The notes under the pieces are model-generated. The model was not told where the DNA came from, made no database searches, and worked only from the letters and a program-made list of their open reading frames with translations. A stretch of 64,000 nucleotides of DNA from UBA4732 sp002404095 (GTDB lineage: Bacteria; Planctomycetota; Planctomycetia; Gemmatales; Gemmataceae): contig DAIPWT010000017.1 of assembly GCA_036783645.1 (NCBI GenBank), forward strand, positions 6,985-70,984. The letters run 5' to 3'. Below are positions 16,653 to 25,997 of this stretch, piece by piece; position 1 is the first letter of the stretch, and each line of letters begins with the position of its first letter. The translations under genes were made by a program, and so were the position numbers.

Positions 16653-18104
16653 CTACCTCTTCTTCTTTTTGTTCTTCCGTTCCTTCGCGCGTTCCTTCGG
16701 CGATTTGCGATGGCCGGTGTCGCCCTTCGTCTTCACCGGGCTGGCGCCGGGCGAGAAAGCGCCAGCCCGGCCCATGCCCGTTACCATCTTGATGCGCTCC
16801 CAGATGCTCATCTTGGCCATCTTGCGCATCAGATCGCGCACTTGCTCGAACTGTCCCAAAAACTGCTTGATGTCGTGCGGTTCGACGCCGCTGCCCGCCG
16901 CGATGCGCCGGCGGCGGTTGATGTCGATCACGTCGGGGTTGCGTCGCTCCTCCTTCGTCATCGAGTCGATCAAGCCCTGGATGTGCCGGAAGGCGTCCTC
17001 GGGGTCTTCGCCTTCGGGGATCATGTCGCCCATGCCTGGCATAGACGCCATCACGTCCTTCATCGGACCCATCTTCTTCAGCTGCGCGAATTGCTTGCGA
17101 AAGTCGTCGAGTGTGAAGTCGCCTTCTTCGAGCTTCTTTTGTTGTTGAGCGATCTCCTCCTGCGACAGCTCCTTTTGGACTTGGGCGACCTTTTCGATCA
17201 GGCCCATGATGTCGCCGCGGCCGAGGATGCGCTGGGCCATGCCTTCCGGACGAAACGGCTCTAGTTTGTCCAGTTTCTCGCCGACGCCGACGAACTTGAT
17301 CGGCACCTGGGCCACCGACTTGATCGACAACGCCGCGCCGCCGCGGGCGTCGCCGTCCATTTTGGTTAAGATGACGCCGTTCAATTCCAGGGCGTCGTTG
17401 AACGCCTTAGCGCTGTTGACGGCGTCCTGGCCGGTCATGGCGTCGCAGACCATGTAGACCTGATCGGGGCGCACGAGCCGGTCGATCTGCTTCAGCTCGT
17501 CCATCGGCATTTCGTCGATGTGGAGCCGGCCGGCCGTATCGAGGATGACCGTATCGAGTTCCGAATTCTTGGCATGGGCGACGGCGAGACGACACACATC
17601 TACTGGCGAGGCGGGCGGCGGCTGGCTGAAGACCGGCACACCGATCTGTTCGCCGAGAACCTTGATTTGTTCGACGGCGGCTGGCCGTTGCATGTCGGCA
17701 GCGACGAGCAGCGGCTTACGGCCGCGTTCGCGCAACATTAGGGCAAGCTTGCCGGCCGAAGTCGTTTTGCCCTGACCTTGCAGGCCGCAGAGCATGATGA
17801 CCGTGGGCCGGTCCTTGGCGAAGGGGATGTTCGTATCGACCGGCCCCATGAGCTGAACGAGTTCGTCGTAGACGATCTTGACGATCTGTTCGCTGGGGTC
17901 GAGGGTGCGCAGCACTTCTTGGCCGACGGCGCGTTGTGTTACCTTTGCGATGAAGTCCTGGGCGACCGTGAAATTGACGTCGGCTTCCAGAAGGGCTTTG
18001 CGCACCTCTTGCATGGCTTCACGGATGTTGGCTTCCGTGATGCGGCCGCGGCCGCGCAGCTTTTTCAGGGCCTCCGAGAGGCTGCGCTGGATGCCTTCAA
18101 ACAT
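16653..18104 (-). CDS. ffh: Signal recognition particle GTPase
   Basis: A 483-residue SRP54 homologue that targets nascent membrane and secreted proteins to FtsY/Sec. Domains: an N domain (LSEALKKLRGRGRITEANIREAM), a G domain with the P-loop GLQGQGKTTSAGKLA, DTAGRLHID and TKMDGDARGG, and a Met-rich M domain (MGPMKDVMASMPGMGDMIPEG) ending in a Lys-rich tail (KERKNKKKKR). It is the first gene of the operon. The start at 18104 precedes the conserved MFEGIQRSLSEAL. Confidence 0.95.
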   Translation of the reverse strand: MFEGIQRSLSEALKKLRGRGRITEANIREAMQEVRKALLEADVNFTVAQDFIAKVTQRAVGQEVLRTLDPSEQIVKIVYDELVQLMGPVDTNIPFAKDRPTVIMLCGLQGQGKTTSAGKLALMLRERGRKPLLVAADMQRPAAVEQIKVLGEQIGVPVFSQPPPASPVDVCRLAVAHAKNSELDTVILDTAGRLHIDEMPMDELKQIDRLVRPDQVYMVCDAMTGQDAVNSAKAFNDALELNGVILTKMDGDARGGAALSIKSVAQVPIKFVGVGEKLDKLEPFRPEGMAQRILGRGDIMGLIEKVAQVQKELSQEEIAQQQKKLEEGDFTLDDFRKQFAQLKKMGPMKDVMASMPGMGDMIPEGEDPEDAFRHIQGLIDSMTKEERRNPDVIDINRRRRIAAGSGVEPHDIKQFLGQFEQVRDLMRKMAKMSIWERIKMVTGMGRAGAFSPGASPVKTKGDTGHRKSPKERAKERKNKKKKR

Positions 18105-18253
18105 ACGGCGTCCCTAAAACACACGAGCTGCTACGCGCAAAGGCGCGCGACGACAACCACGCGCCTTCACAGGGCGGTAAACCGTTAATGATACGCAAAA
18201 TTGACGCGGATTGCAACGGCTCCGCCGTCGTTCTTCGTGACTTCCCTGATTTC
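18105..18253. other. Intergenic gap between ffh and the NurA-like gene
   Basis: 149 bp upstream of ffh. The promoter of the ffh operon should lie here, but no clear -35/-10 pair, tRNA or palindromic repeat was recognised. Confidence 0.4.
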
Positions 18254-19588
18254 TCAGCTACCGATTGAGTTTGCTGCGAATTTTTCAAGAATTCGCGCGC
18301 TCGGATGGTTCGCAAGTGATACCAGTTTGTTCACGAGAGCAATCGGCAAGAGTGCATTATCGTACATGTCGCAACGCAGCTTCTCGACATTGGTCAGAAT
18401 AGACGCCAAGTTCTGAATCTTCTGTTCGCTCGGACGAGGATTGCTCTCGATCGTCGGAACCGTAACAACATGGACGCGATCCGTGGGCGTCTTGAAGATC
18501 AATTTGCAGCTGTAGTACGTGCTGCTGCCATAAGGATGGGCTGGGTTGACATTCCCCGGAAGCACGTAGCGATAAATGTAAACATCGTCGAGGAGCAGGA
18601 TGCTTCCACTTGCCAGGGTCTGCGAAATTTCAGCGGCGTGTTCGACAAATGCGCCGCTCTTTTCAAGACCGGCAAGGTACAGGTTATGCCGGTCGAAGAG
18701 GAACCGCACTAGTGACCGCATCGGTTGATGCATATTCGCGGTCTGGCCGAAAAAAGCGAGCGGGCCGTCCTTGATGAACAAGAGGTGGTTCAAAAGTCCC
18801 GGCTTGGTTCGGAGGATCACGCGGATCAGGTGGAGCAGAATCATCTGCTCGATGGTCGTCGTCAGGTAACCTAGAATTTCTCGCGCACCCAGTTCATCGT
18901 CCACGACTTCATGAAGGCGAAAGACATCGGTCAACAGAATCTGGCCGCTGCATTCGGGGCACCGAAAGGTGTGGTCCTTGTTCAGGGACGCGCGATCCAA
19001 GCGGACGCTCTGCTTGCGACACAAGGGACAGCTGGCCAGGGTCCACGACGGGACGCCACCGCCATACTCCTGAAAGATGAACCAGCGCAACGTCTCAATC
19101 AACCTATCATCATCCATGTTGCGGCAGAAGAAGTCGAAGACTGCCCGACGGACGGATCGAGTTAGCGTAGTTTCGTTCTTGAGCGCGACGTTACACACCG
19201 GCAGGACAAGCTTGAGGCGCTGAATTTTCTTCAGTTTGGCGATGTCGTCAGGATCGATAAACGGCTGGTCTTCAAGCTCCTCCAGGTCCGCAACACTAAA
19301 GATGAGAGCGCCGAACTGAAAGAAGCAAACGGTGGCGGAGGGAAACTCCTTCTGGACGGCGACCTCGGTGTATCCGCCGTCAATCGCGATGACGTGTTCT
19401 ATCGGGTTGTCCCGAACCGGGTCAAACAGCATGGAAAGATGGTCGCTCAGCTTTACGTCCCCGGCGCGTTTCGGTAGGTCGCACTGCGTTAGAAACCCCT
19501 GCACTTCGGCGTCCTGGATCAAGTGGCTGTGCGCCGCCTTGCTGGCAAACTCAGCCGGCCGTCGCCCGGTTCTGCTTGAATATCCCAT
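18254..19588 (-). CDS. NurA-like nuclease with zinc-ribbon insertion
   Basis: A 444-residue protein. Near the N-terminus VIAIDGGYTEV (Asp70) resembles NurA motif I. FIKDGPLAFFG (Asp274) and AGLEKSGAFVEHA (Lys310) match the central DG-L and G-x-K-S positions, and the C-terminal CDMYDNALLPIALVNKL matches the NurA end. NurA is a 5'-3' nuclease working with HerA in DNA-end resection. Between motifs it carries a zinc ribbon (SCPLC at 186-190 and RCPEC at 209-213) not typical of archaeal NurA. It starts 3 nt after the HerA-like stop, so the two are clearly one operon. The family call is by motif only. Confidence 0.7.
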   Translation of the reverse strand: MGYSSRTGRRPAEFASKAAHSHLIQDAEVQGFLTQCDLPKRAGDVKLSDHLSMLFDPVRDNPIEHVIAIDGGYTEVAVQKEFPSATVCFFQFGALIFSVADLEELEDQPFIDPDDIAKLKKIQRLKLVLPVCNVALKNETTLTRSVRRAVFDFFCRNMDDDRLIETLRWFIFQEYGGGVPSWTLASCPLCRKQSVRLDRASLNKDHTFRCPECSGQILLTDVFRLHEVVDDELGAREILGYLTTTIEQMILLHLIRVILRTKPGLLNHLLFIKDGPLAFFGQTANMHQPMRSLVRFLFDRHNLYLAGLEKSGAFVEHAAEISQTLASGSILLLDDVYIYRYVLPGNVNPAHPYGSSTYYSCKLIFKTPTDRVHVVTVPTIESNPRPSEQKIQNLASILTNVEKLRCDMYDNALLPIALVNKLVSLANHPSARILEKFAANSIGS

Positions 19589-19591
19589 GGC

Positions 19592-21610
19592 CTATTTCCC
19601 CGCGTCTTTCGAGAAACGGTCGATCTGCACCGGCACGACGAACGGGTTGGAGTAAGTCTTCATGCGCACAAAACCCTTGTCATCGCTGGCGCTAAACCGA
19701 ACGAGGGAATCCGTGAAGTCCCCGAAGTCGTAATACTTTTTGATCTCCTTGGTTTCGTCCTCGTTGTTCAGGTGCGCGATGAACCAGTTCTGCGTGTTTT
19801 TCAGGATATTGCCGCTGATCGAACTGACCTCTTGAGTCGCGTAAATTAGCCCCAGGTTCAGCTTGGCGCCCTCCTTGGCTATCCGGTTGTAGATCTGGCT
19901 CAAATCCTTGTCTTCCTTGCGCGGGAAGAGGTTGTGGGCCTCCTCGAAGTAGAACTGGATGAAGTTGTTCGGGAGGTTGCCTACGAAGCGATTCATGGCG
20001 TCAGCAAAAGTATGCCGGCAAATTCGCTCGGCGTACAGCCGTTGAATCTCGGGGTCGCCTTGGGAAAGGTCCACGATGACGATCCGGCCTTTCCGCAGTT
20101 CTTCGATGATTTCTTGTTGGAACGGCTTGCCGACAGTTTCCGTATGTAGGTTGAGCAGGCCGCGCAGCTTAAGGTAGCCAGAGACATTCGCGCTGCCGCC
20201 GGGGGTTTTTTTCCGGGTCAGGAAGACTAGCATGGCCTTCAAGTCTTCGTCGGCCCATTCTCGCCCTTTGGTTCGCTTGTACTTGGTAAAGAAGTCGTTG
20301 CCGTAGTTGTCCCAGATAGTGCTGAACCAATCAGAGGCTTCCTCCAAGCCGATTCCTTTGGTCGGGTCGAGGCTGCCATCCTCGCGAACCAATTGGTTCA
20401 ACTCTTTGTTGCCCTCGAACTTTACCAACATACCGGGCGGCACTTTGAAGCCGGCGCGATACAGGCAGCACTGGTAGGCCGCTTTCTTTCGCGAGTACCG
20501 GGTTTTCGCTGAAATGTCAGTCTCGTCTTCCGGTTCGGTCAGATCGGCGGACAGAAAGCTCGTTTCGTAATCGACTGTATCTAGGGCTAGATGACTGCGG
20601 ATCAACTCGAACCCGGAGATCACGTCTCGGTAGAAGTTTACCTTCATGACTTTGAAGCCGGGTTTTTCCAGCACGCTATAGCGGGTCACCTGTTCCTGGT
20701 ACATCTCGAAAATGGCCGTGCCTTCATCCTGCATGTTAGCGTTGGCGTACTCGCCATTGATGTCGAAGATGATCTGTCCAACGGCGTACTTCGGAACCGC
20801 GTCGGCTGTGAAGGGGTCCAACCTGGCTTCCGCGCTCTCGTTGGTCGGTTGGTCCAGCTTGTGCAGGGCTTGGCCGCTCATCTCCACGCTTGCCTGGATG
20901 ATCTTCTTCACCGTGTTCGACTTACCGGTTCGCGTCATGCCGAAAAGAGCGGTCCGCTTGCCGAGGAAATCCTTGGGGCTGACGAACACAGGCACATCTT
21001 CCTCGCGGGCCTGAAATCTTCGGCTCGAACTGTAGCGGACCTTGCCCAGGCGAATGTCATTCGGCCGGCCAGGAACCTCGCCCTCTCGGAAATTTACGAT
21101 GACCTCCAGCACGTCCGGGTTTGGCTTGACGACACTGTAGTTGTGGGCGCTGTAGAAGTTTTCAACGTCGGCGCCGTAATGCGTCTTGTCGTGTTCGTCT
21201 TTGTAGAAGGTGCCCAGGATGCGGCATTCCAGTCCCGAAAAGCTGAATTCATACCGGGTGAGGTTATCCAACTGCGACTTCTTGCCCGCAGTGCGAAGGT
21301 TGTCCTTGTAATACTCGATCATTGAGGAGATGACATCGCTGTCGGTTGGCAAATTGCTGGGTCGCAATGCCCGCAAGAGCAGCGCTTCCGCGACCTTGTC
21401 CTCGTTCTCATAGTAGGCGAGCAAGAACGAGCCTTGCGGAATGCCTTTGGCCCTCTGCTTCCAAGCGTCGGCAATCAGCAAATGGGCGCGATCGTAGTCG
21501 AGGCCGAACGGCCGGCCGATGAACATTCCGCTTTCGACCTCGCCCTCCCTGTTCCGCTTGAACAGATCGATTGAGGCTATTCGGGCAATCTCGGTGGATA
21601 ATGAGTTCAT
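19592..21610 (-). CDS. HerA/DUF87-type hexameric ATPase
   Basis: A 672-residue ATPase of the HerA-FtsK group. It has an N-terminal HAS-barrel-like domain (GMFIGRPFGLDYDRAHLLI), Walker A ALFGMTRTGKSNTVKK around 224-232, a long insertion between 260 and 480, Walker B FIQFYFEEAHNLFP around 552-564, and the sensor GLIYATQEVSSIS. HerA rings translocate DNA and load the NurA nuclease. In bacteria HerA pairs also appear in anti-phage systems. It is encoded directly before the NurA-like gene with a 3-nt gap. The ATG at 21610 has AGTCTCC-like sequence upstream and no clear Shine-Dalgarno sequence. Confidence 0.85.
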   Translation of the reverse strand: MNSLSTEIARIASIDLFKRNREGEVESGMFIGRPFGLDYDRAHLLIADAWKQRAKGIPQGSFLLAYYENEDKVAEALLLRALRPSNLPTDSDVISSMIEYYKDNLRTAGKKSQLDNLTRYEFSFSGLECRILGTFYKDEHDKTHYGADVENFYSAHNYSVVKPNPDVLEVIVNFREGEVPGRPNDIRLGKVRYSSSRRFQAREEDVPVFVSPKDFLGKRTALFGMTRTGKSNTVKKIIQASVEMSGQALHKLDQPTNESAEARLDPFTADAVPKYAVGQIIFDINGEYANANMQDEGTAIFEMYQEQVTRYSVLEKPGFKVMKVNFYRDVISGFELIRSHLALDTVDYETSFLSADLTEPEDETDISAKTRYSRKKAAYQCCLYRAGFKVPPGMLVKFEGNKELNQLVREDGSLDPTKGIGLEEASDWFSTIWDNYGNDFFTKYKRTKGREWADEDLKAMLVFLTRKKTPGGSANVSGYLKLRGLLNLHTETVGKPFQQEIIEELRKGRIVIVDLSQGDPEIQRLYAERICRHTFADAMNRFVGNLPNNFIQFYFEEAHNLFPRKEDKDLSQIYNRIAKEGAKLNLGLIYATQEVSSISGNILKNTQNWFIAHLNNEDETKEIKKYYDFGDFTDSLVRFSASDDKGFVRMKTYSNPFVVPVQIDRFSKDAGK

Positions 21611-21646
21611 GGATAGGGAGACTCCTGGGGCCGTCTCAGTCTGGCG

Positions 21647-21683
21647 GGCGCGCTGTCCGGCGTCCCAGGTGGGGCGCCCGCTC
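21647..21683. repeat. Half copy of the family D1 element
   Basis: The 37-bp gcgcgctgtccggcgtccca... segment ending ggggcgcccgctcc is repeated exactly at 21725-21761, where it leads into a full palindrome. Here the hairpin is cut after gctcc, so this is a truncated direct copy. Confidence 0.7.
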
Positions 21684-21742
21684 CTAACACGATGCCGGGC
21701 GTCAACGGCGCGTTTGTTGCCGGCGCGCTGTCCGGCGTCCCA

Positions 21743-21835
21743 GGTGGGGCGCCCGCTCCGCGGGCGCCATGTCCGTCAGGGAGGCCGGATCACGTCCCCG
21801 AACCGTCATGGCGCCCGCGGAGCGGGCGCCCCACC
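21743..21835. repeat. BIME element, family D1 (two inverted GTGG REPs)
   Basis: Each arm is itself a REP hairpin, GTGGG followed by gcgcccgc-tcc-gcgggcgcc. The two inverted arms flank a spacer of about 40 bp (gtccgtcagggaggccggat...). A second copy at 38737-38827 keeps the spacer. It lies upstream of herA and after the stop of the next minus-strand gene. Confidence 0.85.
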
Positions 21836-21870
21836 CTCCGGCACCCAAACCGGGAGGCGCACGCGTTCGT

Positions 21871-23568
21871 TCACTTCGCTTTGGGACGGATGCCCGTTTT
21901 TCCCTCCGGCTTCTTCGCGGGGGGACCGTCTTCGGGCGCCGCTCTTGCGGACTGCTTGCCGGCGGCTTTCTTACGCTTGGCTTCCTTGAGACGTTGGGCT
22001 TCCTTCTTCTGATTGTTGAAATGGATCAACAGCACCGCGCCTCCGCCCGCAAGTAGCAGCAACGCCAACAGGCCCAATCCCAAACCGATCCACAAGCCCG
22101 ACCCACTGCTCTCCGGCTTCGGAGCGGGCGCGGGCGTGGGAGCCGGCGGGGCCGGCGCCGGAACTACGGGCGGCGGAGCGGCGACGGTCGGCGCCGGCGG
22201 CGGTTCCGGCGTTTTGACGACAGGCGGCGGAGGCGGAGGCGCCACGACTGCCGGCGGCGCGATCTTCACCGCGATGGCCTTCGTCAACTCGGCCGGGTTC
22301 AATTTGAGGGCGGCGGTGAGGTCCGCGACGAGGTTGGACCGGCGTAAATAGAGAAGGGCGAAGCATGTGTTGGCTACGGGGGTGGCGGCGGGATAGCCGC
22401 CTCCCTCAATCCATTCGCCCGTGAGCGCCTGGTTGCCGATTATGCCCTCGGCCCCCCACCGAAACCAGTCCTTGTCGGCGAGGGTCGGCAGATCGTAAAG
22501 GACGCCCACTCGCTCCCACGACCAGAGAAAATACAGGTTTTGCAGCGGCACGTCGCGCGTATGGCCGGTCGGCGCGCCGATGAACTTGTTGATGGAGGCG
22601 AAGCCGCTAACGATCTTCGGATCCTTGATGGCGTCTTCTTCCTCGCCTTTGTTATGGGCGATGCCGTGACCGACGGCCAAGCCAAGCAGACCGCAACAGT
22701 CCATAGGCGCACTTTCGCCTACGCCGCCGCCGTATTTGTAGGGATACCCCCAACTCCCCGCGGCATCCTGGCTGGTCTGAAAGCGGTTGGCGATCAGTTG
22801 CAAGGTCCGATCCATTGGGACGCCGTGTCGCTGAGCGGTCCAGAGGGCGAGAATTGCAAATTGCGTGTCTGAATTATCCGTCACCTTGTCGGCCGGGTCT
22901 TCCAGTTTGATTTGGGAGAAGTCCTGCAACACAGCGAACGTGGCCAGCTTACTTGCCGCCGGTGGAATAACGAAGCGAACGAGCGGCGCCTCCTTCACCG
23001 GCTTGCCGGCCGGGTCGGCGGCGCCCGGAGCCGGCTTCTTCGGAGGGCTGATCTGCTTTAGGATATTGAAGAGCGCATGGCTCTCCACGGTAAGCAGATT
23101 CGGACACTTGTAGCCCCAACCCCCCGTGCCGCTCTGGCCGGCGATGAGGCGGAGGGACAGCCCCTGGATCATCGCCTCATCCTTCTTGTTGCCGAGCTTG
23201 TCCAGGAAAAGGACGCTCAGCGACAGTTCATACGTATCATCCATAGTGGGCAGGGCCGCCCGGATATATCTTTCCGCCTTCAGGATCACCGGATCGTCTT
23301 TCGGAACGCCGCACTCCAACAGGGCCAAGGCCGGCAGGGCCGCATAGCCGACCGGATGGGCGGCGCCGTCGGCCCCCCACGTCCCGTTAGGCAGCTGTAG
23401 TTTTTTGAGGCAATCTACACCCTTTTTGATGGCTTGATCGACCTCCGTTTGCTGCGCGGCCGGCAACGGCGGCAACTCGGCCCGCGCCACGGCGGCACAA
23501 AGCAAAGCGCCGACAGAAAAGACGGCCCATTTCCACGCCGATGGACGCACACAATTCGCGGCCCGCAT
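21871..23568 (-). CDS. Secreted prenyltransferase/squalene-cyclase-like toroid protein with C-terminal membrane helix
   Basis: A 565-residue protein with a signal peptide (WAVFSVGALLCAAVARAE). An (alpha/alpha) toroid-like region has repeated helical units and QLPNGTWGADGAAHP, GQSGTGGWGYKCPNLL and GSWGYPYKYGG, which resemble QW-type repeats of prenyltransferase/squalene cyclase folds. A long Pro/Ala linker (residues about 420-480) leads to a membrane helix (LWIGLGLGLLALLLLAGGGAV) and a basic tail. The catalytic DxDD motif is not seen, so a binding or structural role is likelier. ATG 23568 is chosen for its signal peptide. The longer frame would translate a REP element. Confidence 0.75.
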   Translation of the reverse strand: MRAANCVRPSAWKWAVFSVGALLCAAVARAELPPLPAAQQTEVDQAIKKGVDCLKKLQLPNGTWGADGAAHPVGYAALPALALLECGVPKDDPVILKAERYIRAALPTMDDTYELSLSVLFLDKLGNKKDEAMIQGLSLRLIAGQSGTGGWGYKCPNLLTVESHALFNILKQISPPKKPAPGAADPAGKPVKEAPLVRFVIPPAASKLATFAVLQDFSQIKLEDPADKVTDNSDTQFAILALWTAQRHGVPMDRTLQLIANRFQTSQDAAGSWGYPYKYGGGVGESAPMDCCGLLGLAVGHGIAHNKGEEEDAIKDPKIVSGFASINKFIGAPTGHTRDVPLQNLYFLWSWERVGVLYDLPTLADKDWFRWGAEGIIGNQALTGEWIEGGGYPAATPVANTCFALLYLRRSNLVADLTAALKLNPAELTKAIAVKIAPPAVVAPPPPPPVVKTPEPPPAPTVAAPPPVVPAPAPPAPTPAPAPKPESSGSGLWIGLGLGLLALLLLAGGGAVLLIHFNNQKKEAQRLKEAKRKKAAGKQSARAAPEDGPPAKKPEGKTGIRPKAK

Positions 23569-23667
23569 GGCTGGTTTCTCGCTCAGGGTTTCGGTACGAG
23601 AGAAAATGCGACAAGTCGATCTTACGAGGAGGCGAAGGGGAATGCAAGAAAATGAGCGGCGCCCTAC

Positions 23668-23756
23668 GCGATTTTGGGGTAGGGGCGGGGTTTCCCCGCC
23701 CTGTGACGCCAAGGGCGGGGAAACCCCGCCCCTACAGCCCCCGCCTCCAAAATCGG
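23668..23756. repeat. BIME element, family D3 (two GTAG REPs), with outer stem
   Basis: Two hairpins of the form taggggcgggg-ttt-ccccgccc (23680-23701 and its inverted partner to 23734) are bounded by an outer inverted repeat cgattttgg/ccaaaatcg. The same hairpin is inserted in frame at 4274. The element lies in the leader of the toroid protein gene. Confidence 0.8.
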
Positions 23757-23790
23757 GAAGCACATCCGGCGCCCGTCTGTGTAAGCGCCT

Positions 23791-25650
23791 TTACGGATCG
23801 AGTTTTACCTTAATGCTTTTCCTTTTGCCGTCGCGCATAACGGCCACCTCAATGGTTTCGCCCCGCTTCTGGGCGCTCATCGCTTCCATATAGGTCGTGA
23901 TATTCTTGACTGGAGCGCCGGCCACTTCCACAATGCGGTCGCCGGCCTTCAGGCCGGCCTTCGCCGCCGGGCCGTCGTCCGCGACGCCGTCCAGTAACAA
24001 ACCGTCGCCGTCGTCGGTGTAGTTCGGCATGACGCGCAGCGTCGGGCCGTCCGACCGCTTGGCCGAACTGACCTTCACCGCCTGATACTCCGGCCGTTTT
24101 GCTTCCGTGGCCAGCGCCGAGACCACGTCCGCGCTCAGGTCTACGACCTTACGCATCCCCGCAACGTTGACCTTGTCGGCCGTGTCGGTCGGCTTGTGAT
24201 AGTCGGAGTGGTTGCCGGTCCAGAAGAATAAAACAGGGATCCTCTTTTTATAGAAAGAGAAATGGTCGCTGTTGGCGGGCAGCGTTTCCGACCTTTTGGA
24301 GAGGTTGAAATCGTACTTCCGGTTGACGGCGTCGATCAGATCGGCAAAGTTCTTGCCGGTGCCGGCGCCCTCGACGAGGACGTTTTCCTTGTGACTCTTC
24401 TCGTCCGGGCGCAGCCTGCCCACCATGTCCAGGTTGAACATGGCCGCTGTTTCTTCGAGCGGAAACAGCGGATGTTCGCAGTAGTATTTGGAACCTTCCA
24501 GGCCGATTTCCTCGCCGCTGAAGGCCATGAACACCACACGGCGGCCAATGCGATCCGGCGCGGCGCCGGAGCGACGCGCCAGTTCCATCACGGCGGCGCT
24601 GCCGGAAGCGTTGTCGTCGGCGCCGGGGTGGATGATCGGCTTCTTGATGGTTTTGACCAAGCTGCCGCCGGCGCCGCCGTAGCCGAGGTGATCGTAGTGG
24701 GCGCCGACGACGACCGTCTCTTTCGCCAACGGCCCCGCCCCTTCCAGCACGCCGATCACGTTCTTCAGGGTCAAGGCGCCTTTGTGTGCTTTCACCTCAA
24801 GGCCGGCCGTCCAGCCGATTAGCTCCTTACTCTGTGGCTCAAGGTCTTTATCGATCCGGCGTTCCAAGTCGGCCAGATCGGCGGCGCCCGTAGCCGTGAG
24901 CATGGTTTGGAGGACGGATCGGTGGACGTGAAAGGCCGGCCGGTTGCTTTCCTGCGCGATTCGTCCCAGGGCGGTGAAGTTGAAATCGAGCAAGTCATCG
25001 TCGCCGCGAGCCGTCTCCGCGTCGTTGACGAAAAGCACGGCGGCTGCCTTATGTTTCTCGGCGTTGGCCATCTTGCGGGTGAAGGAGGCCGCAGCTTTGA
25101 GCCGCGCGGCCGTCTCTTCATTATTGGCACAGTGCGGCGCATCGCGCAGCACGACGACCACTTTATCGGTCGCGTCGATGCCGTCGTAGTCGTCGTATTT
25201 GGCCGCGACGCTGGTGATGCCATAGCCGGCAAAGACGACGAGGGCGGTCAACTTACCGGCACGACCTAGTCCCATTGGATTGAACTGATCGCCCTGTTTC
25301 AGGACGATTTCCTGGCCTTTTGGTCCTCTGAGCGTGAGGCGGGCCGGCTCATCAAGGACGTTGGCCGGGTAGGGAAAGGGTTGAAAATACGTCCCATCGC
25401 CGCCGCCGGGCCGAAGGCCGGCTTTCTTGAACTCGGCGGCGATGTAATCAGCGGCTTTATCGATGCCTTTTGTCGTCGGTCCCCGGCCTTCCAATTCATC
25501 AGAGGCGAGGTAGAAGACGTCCTTACGAAGGCGTTCCTCGGACGCCGCAGCGGAATTGTCCGCGGCGTGAGCCGGAACGGCGGTGAGGAGCGCAAGCCCC
25601 AGCACGACATACGATGGCCGAAGGAATAGCCGCGTTGACAGATAAACCAT
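23791..25650 (-). CDS. Secreted M28-family zinc aminopeptidase with PA and PDZ domains
   Basis: A 619-residue exported peptidase. A signal peptide (VVLGLALLTAVPAHAAD) is followed by a PA-like insert (KVVVVLRDAPHCANN). The M28 catalytic core has the metal ligands GAHYDHLGYGG, HPGADDNASGSAAVMELAR, FSGEEIGLEGSKYY and NLDMVGRL, and a late His in NHSDYHKPTDTADK. The C-terminal PDZ domain contains GPAAKAGLKAGDRIVEVAG. It probably removes N-terminal residues from peptides outside the cytoplasm. It is transcribed away from the ECF sigma gene across a gap holding a palindrome. Confidence 0.9.
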   Translation of the reverse strand: MVYLSTRLFLRPSYVVLGLALLTAVPAHAADNSAAASEERLRKDVFYLASDELEGRGPTTKGIDKAADYIAAEFKKAGLRPGGGDGTYFQPFPYPANVLDEPARLTLRGPKGQEIVLKQGDQFNPMGLGRAGKLTALVVFAGYGITSVAAKYDDYDGIDATDKVVVVLRDAPHCANNEETAARLKAAASFTRKMANAEKHKAAAVLFVNDAETARGDDDLLDFNFTALGRIAQESNRPAFHVHRSVLQTMLTATGAADLADLERRIDKDLEPQSKELIGWTAGLEVKAHKGALTLKNVIGVLEGAGPLAKETVVVGAHYDHLGYGGAGGSLVKTIKKPIIHPGADDNASGSAAVMELARRSGAAPDRIGRRVVFMAFSGEEIGLEGSKYYCEHPLFPLEETAAMFNLDMVGRLRPDEKSHKENVLVEGAGTGKNFADLIDAVNRKYDFNLSKRSETLPANSDHFSFYKKRIPVLFFWTGNHSDYHKPTDTADKVNVAGMRKVVDLSADVVSALATEAKRPEYQAVKVSSAKRSDGPTLRVMPNYTDDGDGLLLDGVADDGPAAKAGLKAGDRIVEVAGAPVKNITTYMEAMSAQKRGETIEVAVMRDGKRKSIKVKLDP

Positions 25651-25675
25651 GTCCTCGATTCCCCCTCACGAAGAT

Positions 25676-25762
25676 GGGCGAACGGCCGGCGTAAGCCGGC
25701 TGGTGCGTTACATTGTCGGCGACAGCATCCCACACCAGCCGGCTTACGCCGGCCGTTCGCCC
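25676..25762. repeat. REP/BIME palindrome, family F
   Basis: Arms gggcgaacggccggcgtaag... and complement, 30 bp each, around a 27-bp loop. Each arm contains a small hairpin gccggc-gtaa-gccggc. A partial single arm (gaacggccggcgt) occurs near 43497. Confidence 0.85.
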
Positions 25763-25943
25763 TTTTGTTACGGCCTCTAAGTCACGAATTCCATTAGGAT
25801 AGAATACAAGTCCTCACAAGTGAGAGGCGAGATTCCGCTCATCAGCGGGCGGACATCGTAGATTTGCGGCCGGAAGTAATCTACAATGCCTCCTTCACCT
25901 TTTCACTTGTCGCGGGGATAAGCGGCTCCGACCCGGCCGACGA

Positions 25944-25980
25944 TTTCCTGTCCCGTTTCAGGCCGAACTGCGGGGTCTGT
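25944..25980 (+). promoter_or_regulatory. Conserved 37-bp block, candidate ECF-type promoter
   Basis: TTTCCTGTCCCG, a GC-rich spacer and GGGGTCTGT. It matches the block at 33016-33052 at 32 of 37 positions without gaps. TGTCCC and GTCT are spaced like ECF -35/-10 elements. It ends 17 bp before the GTG of the ECF sigma gene, which suggests autoregulation. The promoter role is inferred. Confidence 0.45.
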
Positions 25981-25997
25981 CTTAGGGAGGCCGCGCC

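Larger units (their letters stand above)
25651..25997. other. 347-bp divergent intergenic region
   Basis: It holds the promoter regions of the M28 peptidase (minus) and the ECF sigma gene (plus). Contents seen: a large palindrome at 25676-25762 and a 37-bp block at 25944-25980 that recurs at 33016. The rest shows no gene or RNA signal. Confidence 0.6.

Noticed and set aside
15408..17264. A 618-codon plus-strand open frame across rplS, trmD, rpsP and ffh
   Set aside because: It is antisense to four certain genes, is rich in Arg/His/Leu without any domain, and is explained by high-GC mirror frames.
18105..18253. Possible tRNA or small RNA upstream of ffh
   Set aside because: No cloverleaf arms or T-loop motif could be found by eye.
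20591..21325. A 244-codon plus-strand frame inside herA
   Set aside because: Antisense shadow of a Walker-motif ATPase; no start signal and no family.
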